Assembly (NCBI GenBank): GCA_910588755.1
Contig: CAJUQZ010000030.1
Location: forward strand, 1-31,588
Source of the DNA: an uncultured Lachnospiraceae bacterium
GTDB lineage: Bacteria; Bacillota; Clostridia; Lachnospirales; Lachnospiraceae
DNA: 31,588 nt
Reading direction: 5' to 3'
The translations under genes and the position numbers were made by a program. Shown here piece after piece: positions 15,900 through 24,164 of this stretch. Below the pieces are notes generated by a model that was given only the letters and a program-made list of their open reading frames with translations, was not told the DNA's origin and made no database searches. The stretch's first letter is position 1. Every line of letters begins with the position of its first letter.

Positions 15900-17438
15900 A
15901 TGGGAAAACAGATGGGGAGCGAGAAGCTCGGTTCATTTTATACAGGCAAAAAGGCAAAACGGCGGCGCGAATGGCGAGGTATTAAAGATACGTTTTACGA
16001 TTATCTGCAGTGGCTGCGCATATGGGGCGTGCTGATTGGTTTTGCGGCAAAGCCAAATAATGTAAAGGCATTTTTCAGGTATCGCTGGATGGTCAACTAT
16101 CTGGTGGTGCCCGACTTTTTTGACAGACACACAGAAGGGATGCGCGGCGCGCAGCTGCGCATCACGCACACAGCGCTTAGCATCGTCGTCATCGATATGT
16201 GCAAAGCCATGACAAGAATGTTTCGGGCGGATCCAAACATCGGAAATGATGAGAAGCTTCGGAAAAGGATGGTCTTATTCGACGAAAATATGATGAGCGA
16301 GATCATGAACGGTTTTCCGAATCTGATCTGGACATCGGTGGAGGTGCCCGCGGTGTACACCTGTGCCATGATGGTTCAGGACGGCGTGGTGCACTACACG
16401 GACGCTGCGCATACATACGGTATCCCGACAGATGTCTGCCCGATGCCGCTCGCGGAGCTTGGAGTTGCGCTGGAGGACGATTATCCGAGAATTGGTGCGT
16501 GCGCGGTGCACTGCAACACAACTTGTGACGGCAGCCTGATGGGAAACAGCATCGAGGGGCAGTACTTTGGCATACCGACCTTTGAGCTTGCGGTGCCAAT
16601 CCGGCATACCTATGAGAGTGTGGAGCCATATGCGGTGGAGGAGATTCAAAACTGCATTGCCTTTATCGAGAAGCATACCGGGGAAAAATTTGACTGGAAT
16701 GCGTTTTTTAAGAGCATGGAGCTCTTTAATACTGAGACGCAGAACATGCTCGAATGGTTTGAGGTCAGCCGCACGAAATACCCGCAGATGATTGGGACCA
16801 ATCTCGCGCTCTACCGCTATTGTGTCTATCAGGCCACAGGCGGCAGGTATGAGGTCTTTCGCCGGGTTGAGCAGAAAATAAACCGCTATGTACAGAGTGG
16901 ATATGAGAAAAAGGAACTTGTCTGTAGAGAGATCAGACACCGCGCAATCACATGGGGTGTGCAGTCGGCGTACTACACAGCTTTTACAGTATGGCTACAG
17001 AACTGCTGGGGTGTGGCAGCGCTCGTGGATATGCTAAGCCTTTGCTCCATGCGTATGATTGACACACAGGACAAGGAGCAGGCGTTGAAGGACCTGGCAT
17101 ATCTGTACGGGAAGATGATTATGCGGAGCCGTTCGAATGGAGGGTATGAGGTTGGCGTTGAGGATTTGTGGCGCTTTTGTGAGAGCTTTGACGTGGACGT
17201 GGTCATCATGTACTGCCATATGGGGTGCAAGGCAATGTCCGGTTATCATGGGCTATTTGAGGAGGAGGCGCGCAAGCACGGCATTCATCTGATCTGGGTG
17301 AACCACAACCTGATGAAGCCGGAGGATGGTTCGCGAAAGGATATGCGCACGGAGGTGAACCGCTATATGCGCACGGTATTTCGCGAGGAGCCGCTTGATG
17401 CGAGCCTTGAGGATTTTGATGACGACAATAACTGGTAA
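15900..17438 (+). CDS. 2-hydroxyacyl-CoA dehydratase-type subunit (larger, HgdA-like)
   Basis: A 512-residue second subunit of the same family, probably pairing with the preceding gene product. Cys-bearing segments consistent with Fe-S ligation are VPAVYTC (C155), TDVC (C180), CAVHCNTTCD (C201/C205/C209) and IMYCHMGC (C439/C443). It is longer than typical HgdA (about 430-480 residues), with a basic N-terminal extension (residues 1-30) and an acidic C-terminus. AGGGA precedes the ATG. The gaps on both sides (139 and 112 bases) hold no gene; no strong promoter or terminator was seen in them, so co-transcription is likely. The Cys-rich 201-209 segment is unusual and worth comparing with double-cubane cluster proteins. 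Confidence 0.82.
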   Translation: MGKQMGSEKLGSFYTGKKAKRRREWRGIKDTFYDYLQWLRIWGVLIGFAAKPNNVKAFFRYRWMVNYLVVPDFFDRHTEGMRGAQLRITHTALSIVVIDMCKAMTRMFRADPNIGNDEKLRKRMVLFDENMMSEIMNGFPNLIWTSVEVPAVYTCAMMVQDGVVHYTDAAHTYGIPTDVCPMPLAELGVALEDDYPRIGACAVHCNTTCDGSLMGNSIEGQYFGIPTFELAVPIRHTYESVEPYAVEEIQNCIAFIEKHTGEKFDWNAFFKSMELFNTETQNMLEWFEVSRTKYPQMIGTNLALYRYCVYQATGGRYEVFRRVEQKINRYVQSGYEKKELVCREIRHRAITWGVQSAYYTAFTVWLQNCWGVAALVDMLSLCSMRMIDTQDKEQALKDLAYLYGKMIMRSRSNGGYEVGVEDLWRFCESFDVDVVIMYCHMGCKAMSGYHGLFEEEARKHGIHLIWVNHNLMKPEDGSRKDMRTEVNRYMRTVFREEPLDASLEDFDDDNNW

Positions 17439-17550
17439 AAAACGAAGCAACGCTAAGACGCCAAAAGACGCCGACGAAGACTTGTTAAGTTTTCCTGAAT
17501 GTTTTTGGTGGTTCAATATAGTATGGTGAAAGGTTTATCGGAGGTTGAAA

Positions 17551-18342
17551 ATGAGATATTTCGGGGGCTGTGATGCTGGAAGTACATACACGAAGTGTGT
17601 GATTATTGACGAAAATAGTAAAATTGTCGCAAGCGTGACCAACAGGAGCCGTATCAATCCTGTGCTGAGTGCGCAGGCGGCGTTGGATGAGGCAATTGTG
17701 CAGGTGGAGGGATTGCGCACGGCGCAGGAGTTGGCGTATCTGGTCGGGACTGGATATGGGCGGAACAAGGTGCCGTTTGCCGATGAAAATATATCCGAGA
17801 TCAGCTGTCACGCGATGGGCGTACATATGGCGAATCCCGATGTGCGCGCGGTCATCGATATCGGCGGGCAGGACGTGAAGGGGATCGCCATTGACACGGA
17901 CGGAACAGTGCTCAACTTTGCGATGAATGACAAGTGTGCAGCCGGGACAGGACGCTTTTTCGAGAGCATGGCAAACGCCTTTGAGCTGTCTCTGGAGGAG
18001 TTTTCAAAGCTGTCCCTAAAGGCAAAAAACGTAATTCCGATTACCGCGCAGTGCACCGTCTTTGCAGAGAGTGAGGTTGTGTCTCTTGTCGGTGAGGGAA
18101 AGCCGATGGAGGAGATCGCTGCGGGCATCCAACTCTCTGTTGCAAAGCGGTGTTTTGTTATGGCAAAGAAAGCGGGGGCGACAGACCATATCGCCCTGAC
18201 AGGCGGCTGTGCCAAGAATGAGGGGTTGAAGCAAGCGATTGAAAAAGTGCTCAAGATCAAGGTTGTTGATCTGCCGGTTGACCCTCAGCTTATGGGTGCG
18301 CTCGGGGCGGCGGAGTACGCAAGACGTAAAGGAAACGTATAA
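17551..18342 (+). CDS. ATP-dependent activator of 2-hydroxyacyl-CoA dehydratase (BadF/HgdC type)
   Basis: A 263-residue ASKHA-fold ATPase that, as a homodimer with one [4Fe-4S] cluster between subunits, drives an electron into dehydratase-type enzymes at the cost of ATP. Motifs: phosphate loop GGCDAGSTYTK (5-15), IDIGGQDVK (102-110), the cluster ligands C129 (NDKCAAGTGRFFE) and C168 (ITAQCTVFAESEV), and adenosine motif ALTGGCAKNEG. Both cluster cysteines are present, so it should be functional. A TTG at 17545 opens the frame, but the ATG at 17551 has CGGAGG 6 bases before it. Its presence next to two dehydratase-type subunits indicates a complete ATP-driven reductase system. Confidence 0.93.
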   Translation: MRYFGGCDAGSTYTKCVIIDENSKIVASVTNRSRINPVLSAQAALDEAIVQVEGLRTAQELAYLVGTGYGRNKVPFADENISEISCHAMGVHMANPDVRAVIDIGGQDVKGIAIDTDGTVLNFAMNDKCAAGTGRFFESMANAFELSLEEFSKLSLKAKNVIPITAQCTVFAESEVVSLVGEGKPMEEIAAGIQLSVAKRCFVMAKKAGATDHIALTGGCAKNEGLKQAIEKVLKIKVVDLPVDPQLMGALGAAEYARRKGNV

Positions 18343-18400
18343 CGAACAGGTCATGTTTGACAGAAAGTACAAAGATTAGCATTTCTTTTTTGGGATGCTT

Positions 18401-18410
18401 GTGATATAAT
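18401..18410 (+). promoter_or_regulatory. Extended -10 promoter of the lipoprotein gene
   Basis: TGATATAAT (TATAAT at 18405-18410) is an extended -10 element; the -35 position is poor (TTTCTT). It separates the lipoprotein unit from the dehydratase operon upstream, although no terminator was found between them. Confidence 0.5.
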
Positions 18411-18491
18411 AAATATGCTTGTCATATGGGAATTGCAGGGACTATTGAGAAAGAAAAACTAAAGAAATGTTTAGAATGAAAGGGAGAGGAA

Positions 18492-19577
18492 ATGAAAAGA
18501 AAAAGTAGTATTATGTTGTCTGCGCTTGTGATGGCGTGCTCTATCACGGCATGTAACGGGGGCGGGATATCAGATTCCGCAAGCAGAATTGTTTCTGGCA
18601 ATCAGGAGACAAAGCAGGAAAGTGTTGCTGATACGCCAGAGAGCACGGTCAGTGCAGAGGCAGAGTCTGCTGCCGCTGAACTTAGTGAGGATGAGCAGCA
18701 GGAGCTTTACAACGCCTATATTGATGTTAATAATTTTATGCTCGGCAGGCTTACGGATTCACTTGAGCGCTATTTTAGTTATGTGGATATAGAGCAGGAG
18801 GAGTTTACACTGCTAGATGCAGATGACGATTATTTTGACTGCTATTCCCTGTCGGAGTCCAAAATCGACGAAGTAGAGAATGCGTATAGGCTTGCGGATA
18901 TGAAGGGTGAGAAGGATGATCTGGACAAGGCATTTTTGAATCTGTATCCATCCTTGACACAGATTATTACGACACTCAATGAGATTGAGTCATATACAGA
19001 GATGAAATCTTATCTGGATGATGATTATGCGAAAGCAAAGGAATATCATGAGACTTTGATGAATGCGATGATGGCATATCTGGATACAGGTGATGTCTTT
19101 ATGGAGGAGCTGGATGCCGTTGCTACAGAGCGTCAGAAGGAAGCCTACGATCAGATGAAGGCAGAGGGGTACGAGATCCTCTATGCGATGAACATGGTGA
19201 TTGACCTTGCCAATGATATCGAGAGCGAGCTTGTTGAACAGGATGTGTGGGATGAAAATATCCTGGAAATGGATCTGGATAAAATCCAGCCGCTCTATGA
19301 TGAGTTTGTCACTTATGTGGACTCGCTGATAGCATACAGCACGGATGACGAGCAGCTTGCAAAGGAAGGGATTTCCTCTTATTCCCTAGATAGTTTTATC
19401 AGGGATCTCAAGGATACAAAGGTATCCCTGACAGAGGTGCTCCAGAAGGTGAAGAATGGGGAAGAGCTTAGCTATTCTGATCTGGTGATCACGAGTATGG
19501 CTGGACAGTGTTCCTTGTCCTCGTTTGACGCGGGATTATCAGCGCTGATTAACGATTATAACAATATGATCAATTAG
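18492..19577 (+). CDS. DUF3829-like secreted lipoprotein
   Basis: A 361-residue lipoprotein. A basic N-terminus and hydrophobic stretch end in the lipobox ITAC with lipidated Cys at 21, placing it on the outer face of the membrane. After a Ser/Glu-rich linker (to about 62) follows a long all-helical, strongly acidic domain that resembles DUF3829 (YiiG-type) proteins; that assignment is from general appearance and not firm. AGGGAGAGGAA lies directly before the ATG. The 54-residue membrane peptide gene follows 25 bases later and is probably co-transcribed. Function of the family is unknown. Confidence 0.75.
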   Translation: MKRKSSIMLSALVMACSITACNGGGISDSASRIVSGNQETKQESVADTPESTVSAEAESAAAELSEDEQQELYNAYIDVNNFMLGRLTDSLERYFSYVDIEQEEFTLLDADDDYFDCYSLSESKIDEVENAYRLADMKGEKDDLDKAFLNLYPSLTQIITTLNEIESYTEMKSYLDDDYAKAKEYHETLMNAMMAYLDTGDVFMEELDAVATERQKEAYDQMKAEGYEILYAMNMVIDLANDIESELVEQDVWDENILEMDLDKIQPLYDEFVTYVDSLIAYSTDDEQLAKEGISSYSLDSFIRDLKDTKVSLTEVLQKVKNGEELSYSDLVITSMAGQCSLSSFDAGLSALINDYNNMIN

Positions 19578-19602
19578 TCAATACAGAAAAGAGGGAGCCG
19601 TT

Positions 19603-19767
19603 ATGATACTATTTAAGATTTTATTGGGTGTGGGAGGTGTGGCAGCAATATTTTTTGCGCTGACTTTTGCCATCTATTTTTTCAATCTTGATATGAAAGC
19701 GGCGGCAAAGATTATGCCTGTAATATCAAAGCACTATGACAAGGTTAAGAAGGAAAAACGCCTGTAG
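19603..19767 (+). CDS. 54-residue single-pass membrane protein
   Basis: Short frame beginning MILFKILLGVGGVAAIFF. One hydrophobic helix (about residues 3-28) is followed by a basic cytoplasmic-type tail rich in Lys (DKVKKEKRL). The ribosome site GAGGGAG is strong and well placed 6-7 bases before the ATG, and the gene sits 25 bases after the lipoprotein stop, both good signs that it is real. I do not recognise a family. It may partner the lipoprotein or the next gene product. Confidence 0.6.
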   Translation: MILFKILLGVGGVAAIFFALTFAIYFFNLDMKAAAKIMPVISKHYDKVKKEKRL

Positions 19768-19811
19768 CGAAACAGGATGATTTTGGATTTGTTTTGGATT
19801 GTGGTTGGACA

Positions 19812-20531
19812 ATGAAACTGTTTGACGAGATGATAATATTGATTCTGGAGCAATTAAACCAGCTGGCAGCAGCAGAGCAGGCAAGGCTTGAACCGTCCGC
19901 AGAGGCGTGGACGGATGTGGGCGAGCACCATATGATTCTTGCCAGGGAGACGGCATATGAGCTTGGCGGCAACAATATGCCTGGCCTAAGCGGCTGTCTT
20001 TGTACGGCAAGGCCGTTGCTTCTTCCGGAGGGCATATACTTATATGGGGAAGACCTGACACAGATTACAGCCAACCGGCCGTATGCTCGGTTGGTCCTGG
20101 CGGAGCTTGGAGTCAGTGATGACGAGGCCCTGTATCGGAAATTCCGCGAGATCGATTATGTCCGCTACCACATTCATCCCGAGGGTTATATGGCACGCAT
20201 CTCACCGGTAAGCCAGCGCGAGCCAGTGCGCGTCGGCAAAAAAGCCCTGGAAAAGCACATCAGTTTTCGCGATGTCGGACAGATGTATATGGAACGTTAT
20301 CACAACATTTCTGGCATCAAAAATGTGAATGTGATTTTTATTACGCACACGAATTTTGATTATCGGGTATTGGAGCAGACACTTGGCAGGTCCGAGCAGA
20401 TGATATTGTCGCTCAACCACATTTTTACGGGCCTTAGCATGGACTGTGAGACCTGCAGCTTAAAGGCTGTGTGCGATGAGGTGGAGGAGCTGCGAGCGCT
20501 TCATTTTGGACAGAAAAATAACGTACATTAA
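19812..20531 (+). CDS. Cys-motif protein, possibly related to acetyl-CoA synthase/CdhC
   Basis: A 239-residue soluble protein. The C-terminal MDCETCSLKAVCDEVEELR (C212, C215, C221; Cx2Cx5C) looks like an Fe-S or metal site, and a second CxC lies at 62-64. The segment RYHIHPEGYMARISPVSQRE and the C-terminal motif recall sequences annotated as CO dehydrogenase/acetyl-CoA synthase beta-type, but that is from memory and weak; a full synthase exceeds 700 residues, so this would be one domain at most. The frame opens at a TTG (19794); ATG 19812 is preferred, though its ribosome site (GGTTGGA) is poor. It lies 44 bases after the small membrane gene and ends at a strong terminator. A CooC-like ATPase in the same stretch makes a nickel or Fe-S role plausible. 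Confidence 0.55.
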   Translation: MKLFDEMIILILEQLNQLAAAEQARLEPSAEAWTDVGEHHMILARETAYELGGNNMPGLSGCLCTARPLLLPEGIYLYGEDLTQITANRPYARLVLAELGVSDDEALYRKFREIDYVRYHIHPEGYMARISPVSQREPVRVGKKALEKHISFRDVGQMYMERYHNISGIKNVNVIFITHTNFDYRVLEQTLGRSEQMILSLNHIFTGLSMDCETCSLKAVCDEVEELRALHFGQKNNVH

Positions 20532-20563
20532 ACAAACCGCAGGCTTTCAGGCCTGCGGTTTGT
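20532..20563. terminator. Bidirectional terminator hairpin
   Basis: Perfect 13-bp stem (ACAAACCGCAGGC with its complement), loop TTTCAG, starting on the base after the stop codon of the Cys-motif gene and 18 bases before the convergent carD stop. It is suited to ending transcripts from both sides. Confidence 0.85.
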
Positions 20564-20580
20564 GATGCGGTGGGCAGTGT

Positions 20581-21099
20581 TTAACCCTGACTGGTTACGG
20601 CACATGCAGATAGCTGCGTAATGATAAATTTGGGAATTTCTTCCTCCTGCATGGACAGCGCCTGGGAAAATTCCTGATGGATTTTCTTTTCCGCAGCCAG
20701 CAGTATTTTCTCATCATGCATGGAAAACTTTTTGCCGGCCTCCTCCGCGCGAGTTCTCCTTGTGTGAAGAATGGTAATCAATGCGATAATCCGGCTGGTG
20801 TTGCCGCTGTGGAGAATTTCAGTGTATGCTGCTTTTCTAAGATTGGTATTGTCGATCCATTCGATTTTTTCTGCTGTGGAATGTCTGATCATATCGATGA
20901 TTTCGTCTCTGCCCATAAGCTTTCTTAGGTGGATTTTGTCTGTGTCCACCGGGACATAGATGGTGGTGGTGCTTTTGTCTGCAACGGGGTGCATGATGTA
21001 ATATGTGCGGGGTTTCTCAGTCAGCTTTTCTTCCCGGATATCCTCAATATTACATACACCAGCTGACGGGTGAACTACGATACTTCCAATTTGAAACAT
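20581..21099 (-). CDS. carD: CarD-family transcription regulator
   Basis: A 172-residue member of the CarD/CdnL/TRCF family, which binds the beta subunit of RNA polymerase and stabilises promoter complexes. The N-terminal RNA-polymerase-interacting domain starts FQIGSIVVHPSAGVCNIEDI (residues 2-21), followed by the YYIMHP and TTIYVPVD strands; the rest is helical as in CdnL. AAAGGAG lies 7 bases before the ATG. Its own promoter lies at 21221-21249, and an intrinsic terminator sits in the leader, which suggests transcription attenuation. It is monocistronic, convergent with the gene cluster to its left. Confidence 0.9.
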   Translation of the reverse strand: MFQIGSIVVHPSAGVCNIEDIREEKLTEKPRTYYIMHPVADKSTTTIYVPVDTDKIHLRKLMGRDEIIDMIRHSTAEKIEWIDNTNLRKAAYTEILHSGNTSRIIALITILHTRRTRAEEAGKKFSMHDEKILLAAEKKIHQEFSQALSMQEEEIPKFIITQLSACAVTSQG

Positions 21100-21138
21100 T
21101 CAAATTCTCCTTTCCCATATGATGTGTTGCGCCGTGTA

Positions 21139-21180
21139 CAAAAAAACCGCATCACATTCGGAAATCAAATGTGAAGCAGC
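21139..21180 (-). terminator. Terminator/attenuator inside the carD leader
   Basis: Read on the minus strand, GCTTCACATT pairs with AATGTGATGC (one mismatch) and is followed by GG then seven T. It lies between the carD promoter (start near 21214) and the carD ATG (21099). I saw no other minus-strand gene that it could terminate. Confidence 0.65.
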
Positions 21181-21220
21181 TTTGTCGATACACATAATTA
21201 CCAGAAAATTCTATATATTC

Positions 21221-21249
21221 ATTGTAACACAAAAAGATGGTTTATGTAA
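21221..21249 (-). promoter_or_regulatory. Sigma-A promoter of carD
   Basis: On the minus strand: TTACAT (21249-21244), 17-base spacer, TACAAT (21226-21221) preceded by TGTGT. Predicted start is near 21214, giving a leader of about 115 bases that contains the terminator hairpin. Confidence 0.7.
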
Positions 21250-21377
21250 GACATTTCTTGGATATTAGGGGATAAACCGCATAAAAAAGTAAAAAAAGAT
21301 TGAAATTACACAATATTTTGGAAGAAAATCACAGAATAATGCTGTATAATCAGACTATGAGGAAAGGGGAGACTGGA

Positions 21378-23183
21378 ATGAAAGATTTTGAGAGAAAGAT
21401 GTCACCAAGGCGCAGCATAGATACAGAGAGCTGGTTTATCGAGTGCTATCGGAGATACCAAGGGCATCCGATGAAGATATTGATTTCCCTATACAGGGGC
21501 AATTACCATAAGTTTGTGCTGGCGGTGATCAGCTTTTTTATCAAGCATGCCTGTGTGTGGGTGCTGCCGATTCTGACGGCAAACATCATTAATGATGTGA
21601 CCACGGGCAATCCCGACACTGTGCAAAATATTGTGTTTTATACCGTGTTTGAGGGAATACTGATCGTGATTAATGTGCCCATGAATTACCTGTACACTGC
21701 CTACAAGAGTCTGGCGACACGCTATGTCGAGACGGGGCTTCGCAAGGCGCTGGTGCGAAAGCTCCAGCAGTTATCCATATCATATCATGTGGAGACACAG
21801 TCTGGAAGACTCCAGTCAAAGATTATGCGCGATGTCGAGGCTGTGGAGACACTGTCCACGCAGATGTTTCTAAATATATTGAATATCGTCCTTAATATTG
21901 GGGTGGCTCTGATTGTCACAGGCTCTAAGAGCAAGACAGTACTTGTGTTCTTTGTGTTCGCGGCTCCGATTGCGGCTATCACGATGGTGTCATTTCGAAA
22001 CGTGATGAAAAACAGAAACAGAGAATTTCGAAAAGAGATGGAGGAGACTTCCGCACGCGTCATGGAGATGGTGGAGCTTGTCCCTGTGACAAGGGCCCAC
22101 GCGCTTGAGGACGAGGAGGTGAGGAAAATCAGCAGCCAGCTCTTTGCTGTGGCGGAAAAGGGCTATCAGCTTGATGTGGTGCAGGCGCTTTTTGGCTCGG
22201 TGGGTTGGGCGATTTTCCAGATTTTTCAGGTGATCTGCCTTGCGTTTACAGGATATCTTGCGGTGAAGGGAAGTATTCAGGTGGGGGATATCACACTCTA
22301 TCAGAGCTATTTTTCCACAGTGGTCAACCAGGTGTCAGCAATCGTGACGCTCCTGCCGATCATCACAAAGGGTGTTGAGTCGGTAAACTCGATCGGGGAG
22401 GTATTGCTGTCTGAGGATGTGGAGCACAATGAGGGGAAGGAAGCGCTGTCTGATGTGGATGGTGTGTTTGATTTTGAGGAGGTCAGTTTTCATTATGGCA
22501 ATAATGAAAACCAGGTGCTCAATCACTTCTCCCTGCATGTAGAGCAGGGACAGACCATCGCTTTTGTCGGGGAATCAGGCGCTGGCAAGTCCACGATATT
22601 AAACATGGTGATCGGATTTCACATGGCAAGCGGCGGGCGGGTTCTGCTCGACGGGCATGATATGAGCCAAATTGATCTGCGCACCTACAGAAGACACCTC
22701 GCGGTGGTGCCGCAGACCTCAATCCTGTTTTCGGGCACGATCCGGGAAAATATTACATACGGCTGTGAACATGTGACAGATGAGGAGTTGATGGAGGTGG
22801 TGCGTGCGGCGAACCTGACAGATCTGGTGGAGAGTCTTCCTAAGGGGCTAGACACCACGGTAGGGGAGCATGGCGGCAAGCTCTCGGGCGGACAGCGCCA
22901 GCGGATTGCCATAGCGAGGGCCCTGATACGCGACCCTAAGATTATCGTGCTAGACGAGGCGACCTCGGCGCTTGACAGCATCTCAGAAAAGATGATCCAG
23001 GAGGCGATCAACAATCTGGTGAAGGGCCGGACGACGTTTATCGTGGCACATCGTTTATCGACAATCCGCGACGCGGACCGGATTGCGGTGATTGCTGACG
23101 GAAGGTGTGTGGAGTATGGAACCTTTGAGGAGCTAATGGAGCTGAAAGGTGAGTTCTACCGCATGAAGGTGATACAGAGCTAA
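21378..23183 (+). CDS. ABC-type multidrug/lipid exporter half-transporter (fused membrane and ATPase domains)
   Basis: A 601-residue half-transporter, acting as a dimer in the cytoplasmic membrane. Six hydrophobic segments (about 40-320) form the type IV exporter membrane domain; the C-terminal ATPase has Walker A GESGAGKST (398-406), Q-loop VVPQTS, signature LSGGQ (502-506), Walker B IIVLDEA with catalytic E527, D-loop SALD and switch H558 (AHRLST). The frame is open to 21300, but the ATG at 21378 has GGGGAG in front of it and gives the normal length. A TATAAT at 21345-21350 may be its -10; the -35 is unclear. There is no adjacent second half-transporter, so it is probably a homodimer. Substrate is unknown. 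Confidence 0.93.
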   Translation: MKDFERKMSPRRSIDTESWFIECYRRYQGHPMKILISLYRGNYHKFVLAVISFFIKHACVWVLPILTANIINDVTTGNPDTVQNIVFYTVFEGILIVINVPMNYLYTAYKSLATRYVETGLRKALVRKLQQLSISYHVETQSGRLQSKIMRDVEAVETLSTQMFLNILNIVLNIGVALIVTGSKSKTVLVFFVFAAPIAAITMVSFRNVMKNRNREFRKEMEETSARVMEMVELVPVTRAHALEDEEVRKISSQLFAVAEKGYQLDVVQALFGSVGWAIFQIFQVICLAFTGYLAVKGSIQVGDITLYQSYFSTVVNQVSAIVTLLPIITKGVESVNSIGEVLLSEDVEHNEGKEALSDVDGVFDFEEVSFHYGNNENQVLNHFSLHVEQGQTIAFVGESGAGKSTILNMVIGFHMASGGRVLLDGHDMSQIDLRTYRRHLAVVPQTSILFSGTIRENITYGCEHVTDEELMEVVRAANLTDLVESLPKGLDTTVGEHGGKLSGGQRQRIAIARALIRDPKIIVLDEATSALDSISEKMIQEAINNLVKGRTTFIVAHRLSTIRDADRIAVIADGRCVEYGTFEELMELKGEFYRMKVIQS

Positions 23184-23240
23184 AGGGTGAATTGCATAGT
23201 ACGAATATTGCATAGGCCTGATGGGATTGCAGGCGGGGGT

Positions 23241-23278
23241 CATGTACGGTATGCAGTTTTACAGGCATACCATACATG
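23241..23278. terminator. Inverted repeat between convergent genes
   Basis: CATGTA-C-GGTATGC and GCATACC-A-TACATG pair over 13 of 14 positions around a 10-base loop. There is no clear T-run on either side. Its place between the ABC exporter and Hly-III genes suggests a shared transcript end. Confidence 0.5.
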
Positions 23279-23337
23279 TGGGTAGGGAAAGCGTTTCCTG
23301 CCAGTGCTGCAGAATGCGTATTTGAGATTACTTGAAA

Positions 23338-23979
23338 TTACGCTACATAGCAGTACATAAAGATAAAATGGCAGATGCTTCCCCCCATTACAAACAGATG
23401 AAAGATCTCGTGAGAGCCGAAATATTTGTGCAGTGAATTAAATACAGGAAGTTTCAGCGCATAGATTACGCCTCCGATCGTGTATATAATGCCGCCGGCG
23501 AGCAGCCAGCCAAACGCAGCGTGCGGCAGAGTGTTCCACAGTGTGCCAAAGACGAGCAGGCACAACCAGCCCATAGCGATGTAGATAACGGATGAAAACC
23601 ATTTTGGACAGGTAATCCACAAAGCTTTCACAAGCATACCGGCAATGGCAACGCCCCATACAAGGGCCAACAGGGTATATCCCATACGGCCGCCAAGGAC
23701 AATGAGACACACAGGTGTGTAAGAGCCTGCAATCAGCACAAAGATCATCATGTGGTCGAGCTTGCGGAACACGCGCAGAAGCCTTCCTGTGACATTGACA
23801 CTGTGGTAGAGTGTGCTTGCGCCGTACAATAAAATCATGCTTGCGGCAAAGACAGCAAGCGACGCGGCTGCAAGCCCTCCGTGGGCCTTGGTAATAAGTG
23901 GTGATGCGGCGATGGCCGCCATAAGGCATGCGATAAAATGAGTTATCGCACTGCCAGGTTCCCTGATTGTTAACTGCAT
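23338..23979 (-). CDS. Hemolysin III/PAQR-family membrane protein
   Basis: A 213-residue protein with seven predicted membrane helices, of the Hly-III/YqfA/PAQR superfamily. Conserved metal-site residues are visible: S/H in LYGASTLYHSV (helix 2), KLDHMMIF (Asp/His, helix 3) and SHEIFHLFVMGGSICHF (His residues in the last helix), consistent with the Zn site of PAQR receptors. The bacterial role is not well defined; despite the name, hemolysis is not an established function for most members. AGGAGG lies 9 bases before the ATG. Monocistronic. Confidence 0.92.
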   Translation of the reverse strand: MQLTIREPGSAITHFIACLMAAIAASPLITKAHGGLAAASLAVFAASMILLYGASTLYHSVNVTGRLLRVFRKLDHMMIFVLIAGSYTPVCLIVLGGRMGYTLLALVWGVAIAGMLVKALWITCPKWFSSVIYIAMGWLCLLVFGTLWNTLPHAAFGWLLAGGIIYTIGGVIYALKLPVFNSLHKYFGSHEIFHLFVMGGSICHFIFMYCYVA

Positions 23980-24164
23980 AAGCTACTCCTCCTTTGATTT
24001 ATAAATATAATGCTGACAACATGTCATAGAATGAAATAAAGTACAACATAGTATTCAAAACTACATATCGATTAACACAATACTACTACTTATTATATTC
24101 AATGTCAATCATGATTATCAAAAAATTTATAACAACAAAAAAGAGAGCATATCAAGAGGACCTG

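Noticed and set aside
16275..16940. 221-codon minus-strand frame opposite the larger dehydratase subunit
   Set aside because: The plus-strand gene has clear family motifs; the reverse frame has none and no ribosome site.
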